Shown: positions 1 to 9,729, counted from the first letter of the stretch. The stretch: DNA of 64,000 nucleotides from Bacillus proteolyticus (GCF_001884065.1 NZ_MACH01000008.1:62001-126000), one strand, 5' to 3'. Numbers and translations: made by a program. The notes: generated by a model from the sequence alone, not told the origin.

Positions 1-1066
1 CCACAGATGCTATTGGATCTATAGGAAGAATGGAAGCCATCGCGAATCCGATACTTGATCCAGCAAATATAATTGGGAAGATATGTCCACCGCGCCAACC
101 TGTATTTAAACAAACGGCGGTAATACATAATTTTAAAACTCCTGAAAGAAGTAATACCCAAAAAGATAAATGGCTCCATTCAACAACTAAATCTTTTAAT
201 TGATGTTCCCCAGAAAATAGTGTGTATGGGAGAAAAGTCCCCGCAATTCCTAATAAAACCCCACCTATAATTCCAAGTGTTAGTTTGTATTCGCGGAAAG
301 GATGGATAATTTTCTCTAATGTAAATTCTACTTTGAAATAAAGGAAACCGACGATAGCACCGATACAAGCAAGAGGGAGAAAGGCGATCCATTCATTGAT
401 TGAAAGAGATCCTTCCCCAAAATCAACAATAAAAGATCCACGATTATCGAGTTTACTAAGCAATAAATAAACGGAAAAACCAGCAAAAGTAGTAGTTAGA
501 TATACAATTGCTTTTTTTCTTTTAGAAAACCCATTAATTTGTTCACCCTCATTTTCATTCGGAGCTAAATAACCGAATAATGGAGCGTTAAAAATGACGC
601 TTAAAGTGGCACCAATTCCAACTTCTGTTAGTTCGTTCATTCCCTTTAAAGCGAAGTTAAAGCGATCCCCTACCCATGTACAAAGTCCACCGATAATTCC
701 AACAAGTGCGGCCTCTGGACCTAGACTAGCTCCAAATATTAAAACAATAAGCGCAGTTAAAGTAGCTTTATGTACAAAACGGTATTCAATTCTACCTGTT
801 TTTTTATATTCACCCATTACTTCTGGCATAAGACGTGGATATGTACCGAAGTATTTTTGTGTTAAACCAACGAGGATACCGCCGATGATTGTTACACAAA
901 GAGTGTAATAAGGAGGAGAAGAGAAAGCGTTAGGTAAATATCCCCAAATAAAGTGGATTCCGATATTTAGCGTAACTAAAAATAACCAAACTGTAGCCCC
1001 TACTATAGAGCCTAAAAGAATGCCATATAGGACGAGTATATAGTGCATGTCCTTTTTATTTTTCAT
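1..1066 (-). CDS. ClC-family chloride channel/transporter, 3' end outside window
   Basis: The reading frame runs from an ATG at 1066 to the window edge without a stop, giving 355 residues of a gene that continues beyond base 1. The reverse complement translates to a hydrophobic protein starting MKNKKDMHYILVLYGILLGS. It carries the ClC selectivity-type motifs GASLGPEAALVG (about residue 113) and GWRGGHIFPIIFAG (about residue 325), in the usual order. These match the voltage-gated chloride channel / Cl-/H+ antiporter family, an inner-membrane anion transporter. The start is supported by a GGAGG ribosome site just upstream. Ion selectivity cannot be read from the fragment. It is divergent from the metY-metA operon. 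Confidence 0.88.
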   Translation of the reverse strand, partial: MKNKKDMHYILVLYGILLGSIVGATVWLFLVTLNIGIHFIWGYLPNAFSSPPYYTLCVTIIGGILVGLTQKYFGTYPRLMPEVMGEYKKTGRIEYRFVHKATLTALIVLIFGASLGPEAALVGIIGGLCTWVGDRFNFALKGMNELTEVGIGATLSVIFNAPLFGYLAPNENEGEQINGFSKRKKAIVYLTTTFAGFSVYLLLSKLDNRGSFIVDFGEGSLSINEWIAFLPLACIGAIVGFLYFKVEFTLEKIIHPFREYKLTLGIIGGVLLGIAGTFLPYTLFSGEHQLKDLVVEWSHLSFWVLLLSGVLKLCITAVCLNTGWRGGHIFPIIFAGSSIGFAMASILPIDPIASV

Positions 1067-1340
1067 GTTATACCTCCGTTATGTAAATTTTAATGTAGAA
1101 AGGATTAAATATGCTAGTGTGAAATGAATTGAATATATATAGTATCTTTTTGAGAGGCTGGCTTATTCAATATAATGGAGTCTCTTGAGAATCTTGAACC
1201 TATACGCTTAAACTACTTATTTAATTCTATATATTGATCGAGGTTTTTAAAAGGTCTTTTTTAAATGAATATGGAATATATTTCTTTTGTTGTCTATATT
1301 AAAGTTCACGAATTTGATTTAGAACATTCAGAAAAAACAA

Positions 1341-1369
1341 TTGACATCAGGAAATTATTGCTATAAAAT
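1341..1369 (+). promoter_or_regulatory. SigA-type promoter of the metY-metA leader
   Basis: A perfect -35 TTGACA lies at 1341-1346. A -10 TAAAAT at 1364-1369 is separated from it by 17 nt. This places the transcript start about ten bases before the S-box aptamer, as expected for a riboswitch leader. Confidence 0.7.
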
Positions 1370-1386
1370 CAACGGTAATTGCATAG

Positions 1387-1489
1387 TCTTATCAAGAAAA
1401 GGTGGAGGGACAGGCCCGATGAAACCTTGGCAACAGCCGTATAACGGAATTGTGCCAAATCCTGCAGGTAATAATCCTGAGAGATAAGA
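1387..1489 (+). promoter_or_regulatory. SAM-I riboswitch (S-box) aptamer
   Basis: The leader has the S-box core AAAGGTGGAGGGACAGGCCC followed by GATGAAACC and GGCAACAG. P1 closes by pairing TCTTATC (1387-1393) with GATAAGA (1483-1489). Known S-box RNAs bind S-adenosylmethionine and end transcription of methionine genes when SAM is plentiful. The downstream genes metY and metA fit this. Confidence 0.96.
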
Positions 1490-1512
1490 AAGAGCCTTTA
1501 GAGCGTGTTTTC

Positions 1513-1556
1513 AAACTGCTCCTTTCTTGTTTTCAGGAAAGGGGCAGTTTTTTATT
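1513..1556 (+). terminator. Riboswitch-controlled intrinsic terminator
   Basis: ACTGCTCCTTTC pairs with GAAAGGGGCAGT (one G-U pair) and is followed by TTTTTTATTTT. It lies between the S-box and the metY ribosome site. It is the expression platform that forms when SAM is bound. Confidence 0.92.
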
Positions 1557-1582
1557 TTGTATAAAAGAAAGGAGAATGAGAG

Positions 1583-2881
1583 ATGGGAGAATCATGGGGA
1601 AAAGGAACAATTTGTGTGCAAGGTGGCTATACGCCAAAGAATGGTGAACCGCGTGTTTTGCCACTTTATCAAAGTACAACGTATAAATACGATACCTCGG
1701 ATGATTTAGCGGCACTATTTAATTTAGAGGCAGAAGGATATATATATACGCGTATTGGAAATCCTACTTTAGCTGCATTTGAGCAAAAGTTATCAGATTT
1801 AGAAGGCGGTGTGGGGGCTGTTGCGACAGCTTCTGGGCAGGCGGCCATTATGCTGGCAGTTTTAAATATTTGTAGTAGTGGAGATCATCTTCTTTGTTCT
1901 TCAACAGTTTACGGGGGAACATTTAATTTATTTGGAGTAAGTTTACGTAAGCTGGGCATTGATGTTACGTTCTTTAATCCAAATTTAACAGCAGATGAAA
2001 TTGCGGCACTTGCTAATGATAAGACAAAACTCGTTTATGCAGAATCGTTAGGAAATCCAGCAATGAACGTTTTGAATTTCAAAGAACTTTCAGCGGCAGC
2101 AAAAGAATTAGAAGTACCTTTTATCGTTGATAATACATTAGCGACTCCTTATTTATGCCAAGCGTTCGAACATGGAGCAAATATTATTGTTCATTCTACG
2201 ACGAAATATATTGATGGTCATGCAAGCTCTTTAGGTGGCATTGTAATTGACGGAGGAAACTTTGATTGGACAAATGGAAAATATCCTGAGCTTGTCGAAC
2301 CTGATCCGAGTTATCACGGCGTAAGTTATGTACAAAATTTTGGAGCGGCAGCTTATATTGTGAAAGCGCGCGTTCAATTATTAAGAGACTATGGAAACTG
2401 TATGAGCCCATTCAATGCGTATATTAGCAATATTGGCTTAGAAACACTGCATTTACGAATGGAACGTCATAGCGAAAATGCTCTCGCAGTTGCCAAGTGG
2501 CTTGCTAACCATGAACGTATTGAATGGGTGAATTATCCGGGGTTAGATAGTAATGAAAATTACTCGTTAGCACAAAAGTATTTGAAAAAAGGTGCTAGTG
2601 GAGTTTTAACTTTCGGTATTAAAGGTGGATTAGAAGCAGCAAAAGAATTTATCGCAAATGTAAAACTAGCGACTCTCGTAACGCATGTAGCTGATGCAAG
2701 AACTTGTGTTATACATCCTGCTAGTACGACGCATAGACAATTAAGTGCTGAAGATCAGCGTTTAGCTGGTGTTACATCTGATTTAATTCGTTTATCGGTT
2801 GGTATAGAAGATGTTTCTGATATTATTGCAGATTTAGAAGCGGCATTAATCGGAGGCAAACAACATGCCGATCATAATTGA
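1583..2881 (+). CDS. metY: O-acetylhomoserine sulfhydrylase (MetY type)
   Basis: 432-residue PLP enzyme of the Cys/Met metabolism family. The lysine that would form the Schiff base is K208 in the motif [16 protein letters not shown]. The N-terminal YTRIGNPT motif (about 55-62) and ATASGQAAI (about 81-89) are also present. The length and the long insertion around [16 protein letters not shown] favour the sulfhydrylase MetY over cystathionine gamma-synthase. The predicted reaction is O-acetylhomoserine plus sulfide to homocysteine in the cytosol. The ATG at 1583 has AAGGAG upstream. It is the first gene after the SAM riboswitch and overlaps metA by 17 nt, so the two are one translationally linked operon. 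Confidence 0.9.
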   Translation: MGESWGKGTICVQGGYTPKNGEPRVLPLYQSTTYKYDTSDDLAALFNLEAEGYIYTRIGNPTLAAFEQKLSDLEGGVGAVATASGQAAIMLAVLNICSSGDHLLCSSTVYGGTFNLFGVSLRKLGIDVTFFNPNLTADEIAALANDKTKLVYAESLGNPAMNVLNFKELSAAAKELEVPFIVDNTLATPYLCQAFEHGANIIVHSTTKYIDGHASSLGGIVIDGGNFDWTNGKYPELVEPDPSYHGVSYVQNFGAAAYIVKARVQLLRDYGNCMSPFNAYISNIGLETLHLRMERHSENALAVAKWLANHERIEWVNYPGLDSNENYSLAQKYLKKGASGVLTFGIKGGLEAAKEFIANVKLATLVTHVADARTCVIHPASTTHRQLSAEDQRLAGVTSDLIRLSVGIEDVSDIIADLEAALIGGKQHADHN

Positions 2882-3770
2882 TAAAGATTTACCAGCTCGT
2901 AAAGTATTGCAAAAAGAAAATATTTTTGTAATGACGAAGGAACGAGCAGAAACACAAGATATCCGGGCATTGAAAATTGCCATATTAAATTTAATGCCAA
3001 CGAAGCAAGACACAGAGGCACAATTACTTCGATTAATTGGAAATACACCGTTGCAATTAGATGTTCATTTGCTTCATATGGAATCACATCTGTCCCGTAA
3101 TGTAGCGCAGGACCATTTAACAAGCTTTTATAAAACGTTTCGTGATATTGAAAATGAAAGATTTGATGGGCTCATTATTACAGGAGCACCAGTTGAAACT
3201 CTTTCTTTTGAAGAAGTAGATTATTGGGAAGAGCTTAAAAGTATTATGGAGTATTCAAAAACGAATGTAACATCTACGCTTCATATTTGCTGGGGGGCAC
3301 AGGCTGGTTTGTATCATCATTATGGCGTTCCAAAGTATCCTCTTAAGGAAAAAATGTTTGGTGTATTTGAACATGAGGTCCTTGAACAACATGTGAAATT
3401 GTTACAAGGCTTTGATGAGTTGTTTTTTGCCCCGCACTCTCGTCATACAGAAGTACGAGAGAGTGATATTAGAAGGGTAAAAGAATTAACATTGTTAGCA
3501 AACTCTGAAGAAGCTGGTGTTCACCTTGTTATTGGGCAAGAGGGAAGGCAAGTTTTCGCACTCGGTCATAGCGAATATAGTTGTGATACGTTAAAAGAAG
3601 AATACGAACGAGATCGTCAAAAAGGGTTAAATATTGATGTGCCAAAAAATTATTTTAAGCATAATAATCCAAATGAGAAACCGCTTGTTAGGTGGAGGAG
3701 TCATGGGAATTTATTATTCTCTAATTGGTTGAATTATTACGTGTATCAAGAAACCCCTTATGTATTGTAA
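2865..3770 (+). CDS. metA: Homoserine O-acetyltransferase (MetA fold)
   Basis: 301 residues, the usual MetA length. Catalytic C142 lies in [18 protein letters not shown], and H235 and E237 in GHSEY complete the known triad. Residue 111 is Glu ([10 protein letters not shown]). In the characterised B. cereus enzyme Glu111 is the residue reported to select acetyl-CoA, whereas Gly selects succinyl-CoA, so O-acetylhomoserine is the predicted product. That matches the sulfhydrylase encoded just upstream. The start lies inside metY with GGAGG before it (CGGAGGCAAACAACATG). Expression depends on the SAM riboswitch. Confidence 0.94.
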   Translation: MPIIIDKDLPARKVLQKENIFVMTKERAETQDIRALKIAILNLMPTKQDTEAQLLRLIGNTPLQLDVHLLHMESHLSRNVAQDHLTSFYKTFRDIENERFDGLIITGAPVETLSFEEVDYWEELKSIMEYSKTNVTSTLHICWGAQAGLYHHYGVPKYPLKEKMFGVFEHEVLEQHVKLLQGFDELFFAPHSRHTEVRESDIRRVKELTLLANSEEAGVHLVIGQEGRQVFALGHSEYSCDTLKEEYERDRQKGLNIDVPKNYFKHNNPNEKPLVRWRSHGNLLFSNWLNYYVYQETPYVL

Positions 3771-3845
3771 AAAAAGATTGTGTAACACGTGGCAACGTTT
3801 TCTTTGTAAAGATTAATCTTTATTTTTCCGAATGTTCAAAATACA

Positions 3846-3874
3846 TTGTTTTTCAGATTTTTTACTCATATAAT
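3846..3874 (+). promoter_or_regulatory. Candidate promoter of hom
   Basis: TTGTTT at 3846-3851 and a perfect TATAAT at 3869-3874 are separated by 17 nt, 37 nt before the hom start. The short palindrome AAAGATTAATCTTT just upstream may weakly end the metA transcript. hom can therefore probably be expressed independently of the SAM riboswitch. Confidence 0.55.
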
Positions 3875-3911
3875 TTCATCTAAACACAATTTTTGAGGGG
3901 TGGACAGTATT

Positions 3912-5207
3912 ATGAAAGAAATTCAAGTTGGTTTATTAGGTCTTGGGACAGTTGGTAGCGGTGTAGTTCGTATTATTACAGATCATCAAGAACGACTCAT
4001 ACACCAAGTAGGTTGTCCAGTGAAAGTAACGAAAGTGTTGGTGCAAAACATTGAGAAGGAGAGGGAGGTCGAAGTATCTTCTACTCTATTAACACAAGAT
4101 GCGAATGAAATTTTAGATAATCCTAATATTGATGTTGTCATCGAAGTAATGGGTGGCATTGATGATGCAAAAGCATATATTTTACAAGCTTTACAAAGTG
4201 GGAAGCACGTTGTGACTGCAAATAAAGATTTAATGGCGTTACACGGAGCGGAATTATTGGCGGTAGCAAAGGATAATAAAGCTGATCTGTTTTATGAAGC
4301 AAGTGTAGCCGGAGGAATTCCGATTTTACGAAGCATCGTAGAAGGACTTTCTTCAGATCTTATTACGAAAGTAATGGGAATTGTAAATGGAACGACAAAT
4401 TTTATTTTGACGAAAATGTCAGATGAAGGGAGAGCATATAACGACGTGTTAAAAGAAGCTCAGCAGCTTGGATTTGCAGAAGCAGATCCAACATCAGACG
4501 TAGAAGGTTTAGATGCAGCAAGGAAAATGACGATTTTGGCTACTCTCGGTTTCTCTACAAATGTAGAGCTTGGAGATGTGAAGGTAAAGGGAATTACTTC
4601 TATTACAGCAGAAGATATTGAATATAGTAAGAGCTTAGGTTATACAATTAAATTAATTGGTCTTGCAAAGCGAGATGGTGAAAAATTAGAGGTTACAGTT
4701 GAACCAACGTTACTTCCAAATACACATCCTCTTGCGGCAGTACAAAATGAATATAATGCTGTCTATGTGTATGGTGAAGCGGTAGGAGAAACGATGTTTT
4801 ATGGACCGGGAGCAGGAAGCTTACCGACAGCGACAGCTGTTGTGTCAGATCTAGTTGCTGTAATGCAAAATATTAGGTTAGGTGTAAACGGAAATAGTGC
4901 GGTATCTCCTCAGTATGAAAAAGTATTAAAAGAGCCAGATGAAATTGTTGTGAAAAAGTTTTTAAGACTTCATGTAAAAGACGAAATTGGTGTATTTGCA
5001 AAAATTACATCATTGTTCTCTGAGCGTGGTGTTAGCTTTGAAAAGATTATTCAAATGCCGCTTGAAGAGAAAGGGAAAGCAGAAATTGTAATTGTAACGC
5101 ATCGTGCTTCTCTTGCGGATTACGAGTACATTCTACATACATTGCAATCGTATGAAGAAATAGATTGTTTGAAAGCAAACTATCGAATTGAAGGAGATGC
5201 TAAGTAG
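3912..5207 (+). CDS. hom: Homoserine dehydrogenase with C-terminal ACT domain
   Basis: 431 residues. The N-terminal NAD(P)-binding motif is VGLLGLGTVGSGVV (about 5-18). The catalytic domain contains GKHVVTANKDLMALHG and NGTTNFILTKM. The C-terminal ACT regulatory domain begins near RLHVKDEIGVFAKITSLFS (about 355). The enzyme reduces aspartate semialdehyde to homoserine, the precursor of both methionine and threonine. The ATG at 3912 is preferred to an in-frame GTG at 3900 because GAGGGG lies 8-11 nt before it and overlaps the GTG. It directly follows metA, which uses its product. In B. subtilis hom instead leads hom-thrC-thrB, and no thr genes follow here. Confidence 0.93.
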   Translation: MKEIQVGLLGLGTVGSGVVRIITDHQERLIHQVGCPVKVTKVLVQNIEKEREVEVSSTLLTQDANEILDNPNIDVVIEVMGGIDDAKAYILQALQSGKHVVTANKDLMALHGAELLAVAKDNKADLFYEASVAGGIPILRSIVEGLSSDLITKVMGIVNGTTNFILTKMSDEGRAYNDVLKEAQQLGFAEADPTSDVEGLDAARKMTILATLGFSTNVELGDVKVKGITSITAEDIEYSKSLGYTIKLIGLAKRDGEKLEVTVEPTLLPNTHPLAAVQNEYNAVYVYGEAVGETMFYGPGAGSLPTATAVVSDLVAVMQNIRLGVNGNSAVSPQYEKVLKEPDEIVVKKFLRLHVKDEIGVFAKITSLFSERGVSFEKIIQMPLEEKGKAEIVIVTHRASLADYEYILHTLQSYEEIDCLKANYRIEGDAK

Positions 5208-5227
5208 TATCTCTTATCATAAAATGA

Positions 5228-5264
5228 AAAAACCTATTAAGCGGCTTGCTTAATAGGTTTTTTT
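5228..5264 (+). terminator. Terminator between convergent hom and YczE-like gene
   Basis: AACCTATTAAGC pairs perfectly with GCTTAATAGGTT around a 5-nt loop, with A-runs before and T-runs after. It can serve both strands. The stop codon of the minus-strand gene lies inside the stem. Confidence 0.85.
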
Positions 5265-5863
5265 CTATTTAAAATCTGCGTACCAACTTGAATAAATGCT
5301 TGAATAATCCAACCTGTTGTAAAGGATAAGATAATTGTTCCAAAATAGATTGGCCCATCTAATAAGAAGCTTAATGTTAAAAATAAAAAAGCTAATGAAA
5401 TTTCTGTTCTTCTAAATGTCCACTTCTTTTTCTCAGCAACAGTTAAAACGAAAGCCTCTTGAGGTGCTGCGCAAAGGTTAGTAGAGACGTAAAGACCAAT
5501 TCCGGCTCCGACGAATAGATTTCCGCAAATAAGTGTTATATATTTTGGAAGAGAGCGGATAGCGTCCATAATAGTCGTAATAGAACCAACCCAATCAACA
5601 AAAAGAGAAATAAGAATCATCGTTACAATTGTGCCGATTGTAATTTGTTTTTTGTCCCAAAAGAGTACGATTAGGGTAAAAACAAAGTTAATCATGAAAA
5701 TCCAAAAACCGATACTTATGCCGAAATTTTGATATAGTGCAATAAAGAAGGAATCATAAGGGCTAAGTCCAAAGGAAGTAATTGTCGTCATCATATTAAT
5801 GCCGATGGCGAGAATGAGTAAACCACCAATGAAAAATATATATTCTAATTTGAATCGAAGCAT
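5237..5863 (-). CDS. YczE/YitT-type integral membrane protein
   Basis: 208 residues with about five to six hydrophobic segments (for example FIGGLLILAIGINMM, IFMINFVFTLIVLFW, ITLICGNLFVGAGIGLYV). The overall look, including the motif GLSPYDSFF after the first segment, fits the YczE/YyaS/YitT family of membrane proteins, whose transport role is not established. The ATG at 5863 has GAAAGGA nine bases upstream; an in-frame TTG at 5881 is less likely. It is divergent from a LacI-type regulator with a palindromic operator between them, so it is the probable target of that regulator. Substrate unknown. Confidence 0.75.
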   Translation of the reverse strand: MLRFKLEYIFFIGGLLILAIGINMMTTITSFGLSPYDSFFIALYQNFGISIGFWIFMINFVFTLIVLFWDKKQITIGTIVTMILISLFVDWVGSITTIMDAIRSLPKYITLICGNLFVGAGIGLYVSTNLCAAPQEAFVLTVAEKKKWTFRRTEISLAFLFLTLSFLLDGPIYFGTIILSFTTGWIIQAFIQVGTQILNRKKPIKQAA

Positions 5864-5909
5864 AGTTGTATATCCTTTCAAAATGTATTTGCTAGGAAAG
5901 GATATATTG

Positions 5910-5923
5910 TGGAAAGCTTACCA
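5910..5923. promoter_or_regulatory. Palindromic operator of LacI type
   Basis: TGGAAAGCTTACCA is a 14-nt near-perfect palindrome (one mismatched pair) in the 97-nt gap between two divergent genes, one of which encodes a LacI-type protein. Size and A/T-rich core around a central GC resemble LacI-family operators. It could autoregulate the repressor and control the divergent membrane protein gene. Confidence 0.5.
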
Positions 5924-5960
5924 GGTCAAGGGAGAATTTTTGTGAGAAGGGGAAAAAGAG

Positions 5961-6938
5961 ATGACAAATATAAGAAAGATTGCTGAACTTGCTGGGGTGT
6001 CTGTTTCAACTGTTTCACGTGTACTGAATAATCATCCATATGTGAATGAACAGAAACGAAAAGAAATTTTAGCAATTATAGAAGAATTGAATTATACGCA
6101 AAATGTGAATGCAATTCATTTAGTGAAAGGAAAAACGAATGTCATTGGTGTTTTATTGCCGCACGTAAATGATCAATATTATAGCGCTATTATCGAGGGA
6201 ATATCAAAGGAAACAGCAAAAAATAATTATAATATGATGCTTTGTCAGACGAATTATAGTGAGGAAAGAGAATTAGAAATTTTGAATATGTTAAAAATGA
6301 AAAAGCTTGATGGGGTTATTATATGTTCGCGGGCAAATAGTAAGGAAAAGCTTGAAGAATATACGAAATTTGGTCCAATTGTTATGTGTGAAGAAATAGA
6401 TTCGAATTTAATTTCGAGTGTGCATATTGATTATTATAAAGTGTTTTCGCGCGGTATGAAGAGCTTAATAGATGCGGGCCATACAAGTATTGGGTATTGC
6501 ATTGGAAGAAGTAATAGCATTAATAGCCAAAGGAGAAAACAAGCATATGAAGATTCGCTTCAACAGATGGCTGTAACACCGATAGAGGCCTGGAAGTTTA
6601 AAGGCTGTTTTACGGTGGAAGATGGACGTAATGTAATTAGGGAATGGGCCTCTATGTCAGTAAAACCAACTGCGTTTCTTGTATCTTGCAACCATATTGC
6701 AGCGGGAATGGTAACGGAGGCGAAAAAACAAGGAATTCGTATTCCAGAAGATATTACGATTATCGGTTGTGATGATCAAGATGTGGCAGACATTTTAGGC
6801 ATTACGACGATTTCATATTGTAGTAAAAATGTTGGTGTGAAGGCATTTGAATTATTATATGAAAAGATTAATGAAGAGCAAATAGATGTAAAGCACGTGG
6901 AGTTATTGCCAGAATTAGTACAAAGGGAAACAACATAA
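5961..6938 (+). CDS. LacI-family transcriptional regulator
   Basis: 325 residues. The N-terminal DNA-binding helix-turn-helix with hinge helix is TNIRKIAELAGVSVSTVSRVLNN (residues 2-24). The periplasmic-binding-protein-like effector domain begins at KTNVIGVLLPHVNDQYY (about 58) and includes KLDGVIICSRAN and the ITIIGCDDQDVADI motif near 268. It is expected to repress in the absence or presence of a small effector, often a sugar. Start ATG with AGAAGGGG upstream. It is divergent from the YczE-like protein gene; no sugar enzyme genes lie nearby, so the effector cannot be guessed. Confidence 0.88.
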   Translation: MTNIRKIAELAGVSVSTVSRVLNNHPYVNEQKRKEILAIIEELNYTQNVNAIHLVKGKTNVIGVLLPHVNDQYYSAIIEGISKETAKNNYNMMLCQTNYSEERELEILNMLKMKKLDGVIICSRANSKEKLEEYTKFGPIVMCEEIDSNLISSVHIDYYKVFSRGMKSLIDAGHTSIGYCIGRSNSINSQRRKQAYEDSLQQMAVTPIEAWKFKGCFTVEDGRNVIREWASMSVKPTAFLVSCNHIAAGMVTEAKKQGIRIPEDITIIGCDDQDVADILGITTISYCSKNVGVKAFELLYEKINEEQIDVKHVELLPELVQRETT

Positions 6939-7020
6939 TAGATAAGGTGTGAAAATCGCTTTTCAAAATTGCGTTTGGTATAATTATGGACAATCTATGA
7001 GGGCTAAAAGGGGTTTTGAT

Positions 7021-7830
7021 ATGAGATCAAAAGTAGTAAAAGTAACTCTACTCATTACAATTGCATCTTTCTGTTTATTTGCATATGGCTTTGTTTCAGG
7101 TGTAAATGATGTATTAAATCCGAAAGCTTCAAGTTTAATTAAGAAAACGGATGTAGTAGCAAAAGAGAAAAAGAAAACCGGAACATTGCAAGTCGTTAGT
7201 TTAGGTGATTCATTAACACGCGGTGTTGGTGATAAAGAAGGAATTGGCTATATTGGGCGTATGAAAGAGGATTTACAAAAAGATTATAAGCAAAAGGTTG
7301 CATTAACAAACTTAGCTGTTAGTGGTGCGAAAATGCCTGACTTATTAAAACAAATTGAGAGTAGTGGCGCTCAATATTCAATTAAGCAAGCGGATGTAAT
7401 CGTTTTAACAATTGGAGGAAATGATTTATTTCCAGGCTGGGAATCGCTTGGAAAGATAGATTTAGAAACATACCGTCCTGATACAGCGACGTTCCAAAAT
7501 GAAGCGAAGAAAATAATAGAAGAAATTCGTAAGTTAAATACAGACAGCCCAATTTTTTGGCTAGGTTTATATAATCCTTTTGAAGATGTAGAAGATTTAA
7601 AAGGGTCTTCAAACATTGTTGTAGATTGGAATGCATCTTTAGAAAAATTGGCGATAAATAATAAAAATGTGTATATTACACCGACATTTGATTTATTCCA
7701 AAACCGTGGAAAAGATTTATTATACTCCGATCATTTCCATCCGAATGAAGTAGGGTATACATATATGGCGGACCGATTAGTTCAAAATGTTGTGAGTAAA
7801 TTAAAACTAGAACAAGGAGGGGTAAAATGA
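7021..7830 (+). CDS. Membrane-anchored SGNH/GDSL hydrolase
   Basis: 269 residues. A hydrophobic N-terminal segment (about residues 7-26) acts as signal or anchor, so the enzyme probably works outside the membrane. The blocks are VSLGDSLTRGVG (nucleophile Ser), IGGNDLF, and SDHFHPNEVGY with the catalytic Asp/His. These define the SGNH esterase/lipase family; the substrate is unknown. The ATG at 7021 with AAGGGG upstream is chosen over a GTG at 6949, whose extra residues are not signal-like. The stop overlaps the start of the ABC ATPase gene by 4 nt (ATGA), so it is translationally coupled with the exporter. Confidence 0.85.
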   Translation: MRSKVVKVTLLITIASFCLFAYGFVSGVNDVLNPKASSLIKKTDVVAKEKKKTGTLQVVSLGDSLTRGVGDKEGIGYIGRMKEDLQKDYKQKVALTNLAVSGAKMPDLLKQIESSGAQYSIKQADVIVLTIGGNDLFPGWESLGKIDLETYRPDTATFQNEAKKIIEEIRKLNTDSPIFWLGLYNPFEDVEDLKGSSNIVVDWNASLEKLAINNKNVYITPTFDLFQNRGKDLLYSDHFHPNEVGYTYMADRLVQNVVSKLKLEQGGVK

Positions 7831-8744
7831 CGACGATACTTTCTGTACGAGACGTGAAGAAGGTAATTGGAAAGAAGACAATTGTAGAGAATATTTCCTT
7901 CGATGTAAAACAAGGGGAAGTGTTTGGCTTCCTAGGGCCAAATGGTGCCGGAAAAACGACTACAATTCGAATGTTAGTTGGATTGATTAAAGAAACAGAA
8001 GGTACGATTTCTATAGGTGGTTATTCTATTAAGGAAAATTTCAGAGAAGCGATGCGTCAAATAGGGAGTATCGTTGAAAACCCAGAACTGTATACATATT
8101 TAACTGGATGGGAAAATTTAAAACAATTTGCTCGTATGCTAGGTGGTATATCAGATGAACGTATTCTTGAAATTGCTCAAATGGTTCATTTGGATGAAAG
8201 AATTCACGACAAGGTAAAAACATACTCACTCGGTATGAAACAGCGCCTTGGAATTGCCCAGGCGCTTCTTGGAAATCCCAAATTGCTCATATTAGATGAG
8301 CCAACAAATGGTTTAGATCCAGCTGGAATTAGAGAACTTAGGGAATTTATACATAAGCTTGTGAAAGAAGAAAATATGAGTGTGTTTATTTCAAGTCACT
8401 TGCTAAGTGAAGTACAAATGATATGCGATCGTGTTGCTATTATTCATAAAGGAAAAATGATAACAGTTGCCAAGGTTGAAGAGTTAATTAAAACAGCAAG
8501 TGATCGTGTAGAATGGATTGTTACACCGATCTCTAAGGCGAAAAATATGCTTGAATTGGCTGAGGAAGTAAGGGAAGTGAGTATAGAAGATGACCGATTA
8601 CTATGCCGCATGGATATTGCATCTATAAGTAGTTGGAATAAACTCTTTGTAGAAAATGGGATAGATGTGCATAGCGTTAAGGAACTGGTATTTACGCTAG
8701 AAGATTTATTTATTGAACTCACAAGGGGTGAGCAGCATGCGTGA
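7827..8744 (+). CDS. ABC transporter ATP-binding protein
   Basis: 305 residues. Walker A is GPNGAGKTT at 37-45, the signature SLGMKQR at 134-140, and Walker B LLILDEPT at 153-160. The C-terminal extension after about residue 215 is typical of export-type ATPases of the ABC-2 class (CcmA/BcrA-like). It overlaps the GDSL gene by 4 nt and the permease gene by 8 nt, giving a three-gene operon. It presumably powers export of, or resistance to, an amphipathic compound; the substrate is unknown. Confidence 0.88.
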   Translation: MTTILSVRDVKKVIGKKTIVENISFDVKQGEVFGFLGPNGAGKTTTIRMLVGLIKETEGTISIGGYSIKENFREAMRQIGSIVENPELYTYLTGWENLKQFARMLGGISDERILEIAQMVHLDERIHDKVKTYSLGMKQRLGIAQALLGNPKLLILDEPTNGLDPAGIRELREFIHKLVKEENMSVFISSHLLSEVQMICDRVAIIHKGKMITVAKVEELIKTASDRVEWIVTPISKAKNMLELAEEVREVSIEDDRLLCRMDIASISSWNKLFVENGIDVHSVKELVFTLEDLFIELTRGEQHA

Positions 8745-9729
8745 ATTTGCGAATCTAGTTTTAAATGAATCGGAGAAAATTTATCGTAAGAAACGTATTT
8801 TTGTTGTCATGCTTATTTTAGCAATCTTGATCCCACTTTTCGTGTATGCTCAGTATCGTGAAATAGAAACGACGCAAAAAAGGCTCGGTACAACGGATTG
8901 GAAAGTTTCATTACAACAACAAATTGTTGATTCACAGAACCGTTTGAACAACTCTAGATTGCCAGAAGAATGGCGTGATTGGCTAAAGGTAAGAGTGGAG
9001 CAACAACAATATTATTTAGATCATGATATTAACCCGATGGCGCCGGGCGCACCGACTTTTGTAAGGGCATTTATTGAGCAAGGAATTACATTATTTATTC
9101 CGCTTCTTGTAATGATTGTCGCTATTGATATTGTTTCAGGAGAACGAAGTGATGGGACGATGAAGATGTTACTTACGCGGCCGATCCGGCGCTGGAAAAT
9201 ACTTCTTAGTAAGTACGTGACGATGTTATTTTTCATTTCACTCATACTGCTTCTTGTAGGTTTGTTTGCTTACGTATTATCCGGGCTTGTATTTGGATAC
9301 TCTGGATGGAACTTGCCTGTTTTAACAGGATTCGTCATTGATAAGGAGACATTAAATACGAATTTTGTACATCTTATTCCGCAGTGGCAATACATCTTAA
9401 TGGCGTATGGATTAGCTTGGTTTGTCGCTATCGTTGTCGGAACTATATCATTTATGGTCTCTGTTTTAATTCGTAATACACCAGCTGGTATGGGCGTTAT
9501 GCTAGCCGCATTAATTGCAGGAGGCATTTTAAGCTCATTTGCAACATCTTGGGAAGGTGCGAAATATATTTTTAGTGTGAACTTAACGTTAACGGATTAT
9601 TTATCAGGAAAATTACCTGCATTACAAGGTTTATCGATGGGATTTTCTTTAATGAATTTAACTGTTTGGGCAGTTGTTTCCCTTATTATTTCGTTTGTAG
9701 TATTTACAAGGCAGGATATGGTGAATTAA
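8737..9729 (+). CDS. ABC-2 type permease
   Basis: 330 residues. One N-terminal membrane segment is followed by a polar region of about 90 residues rich in Gln and Trp (residues about 35-125). Then come about five further segments, including [26 protein letters not shown], a conserved ABC-2 signature. The start with AAGGGGTGAG upstream lies within the end of the ATPase gene. It forms the membrane part of the exporter. The large extracytoplasmic loop and the coupled GDSL hydrolase suggest a joint role at the outer membrane face, which is inference only. Confidence 0.83.
   Translation: MREFANLVLNESEKIYRKKRIFVVMLILAILIPLFVYAQYREIETTQKRLGTTDWKVSLQQQIVDSQNRLNNSRLPEEWRDWLKVRVEQQQYYLDHDINPMAPGAPTFVRAFIEQGITLFIPLLVMIVAIDIVSGERSDGTMKMLLTRPIRRWKILLSKYVTMLFFISLILLLVGLFAYVLSGLVFGYSGWNLPVLTGFVIDKETLNTNFVHLIPQWQYILMAYGLAWFVAIVVGTISFMVSVLIRNTPAGMGVMLAALIAGGILSSFATSWEGAKYIFSVNLTLTDYLSGKLPALQGLSMGFSLMNLTVWAVVSLIISFVVFTRQDMVN

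Noticed and set aside
594-908. 104-residue plus-strand frame
   Set aside because: It lies antisense to the clear ClC channel reading frame and has no recognisable motif.
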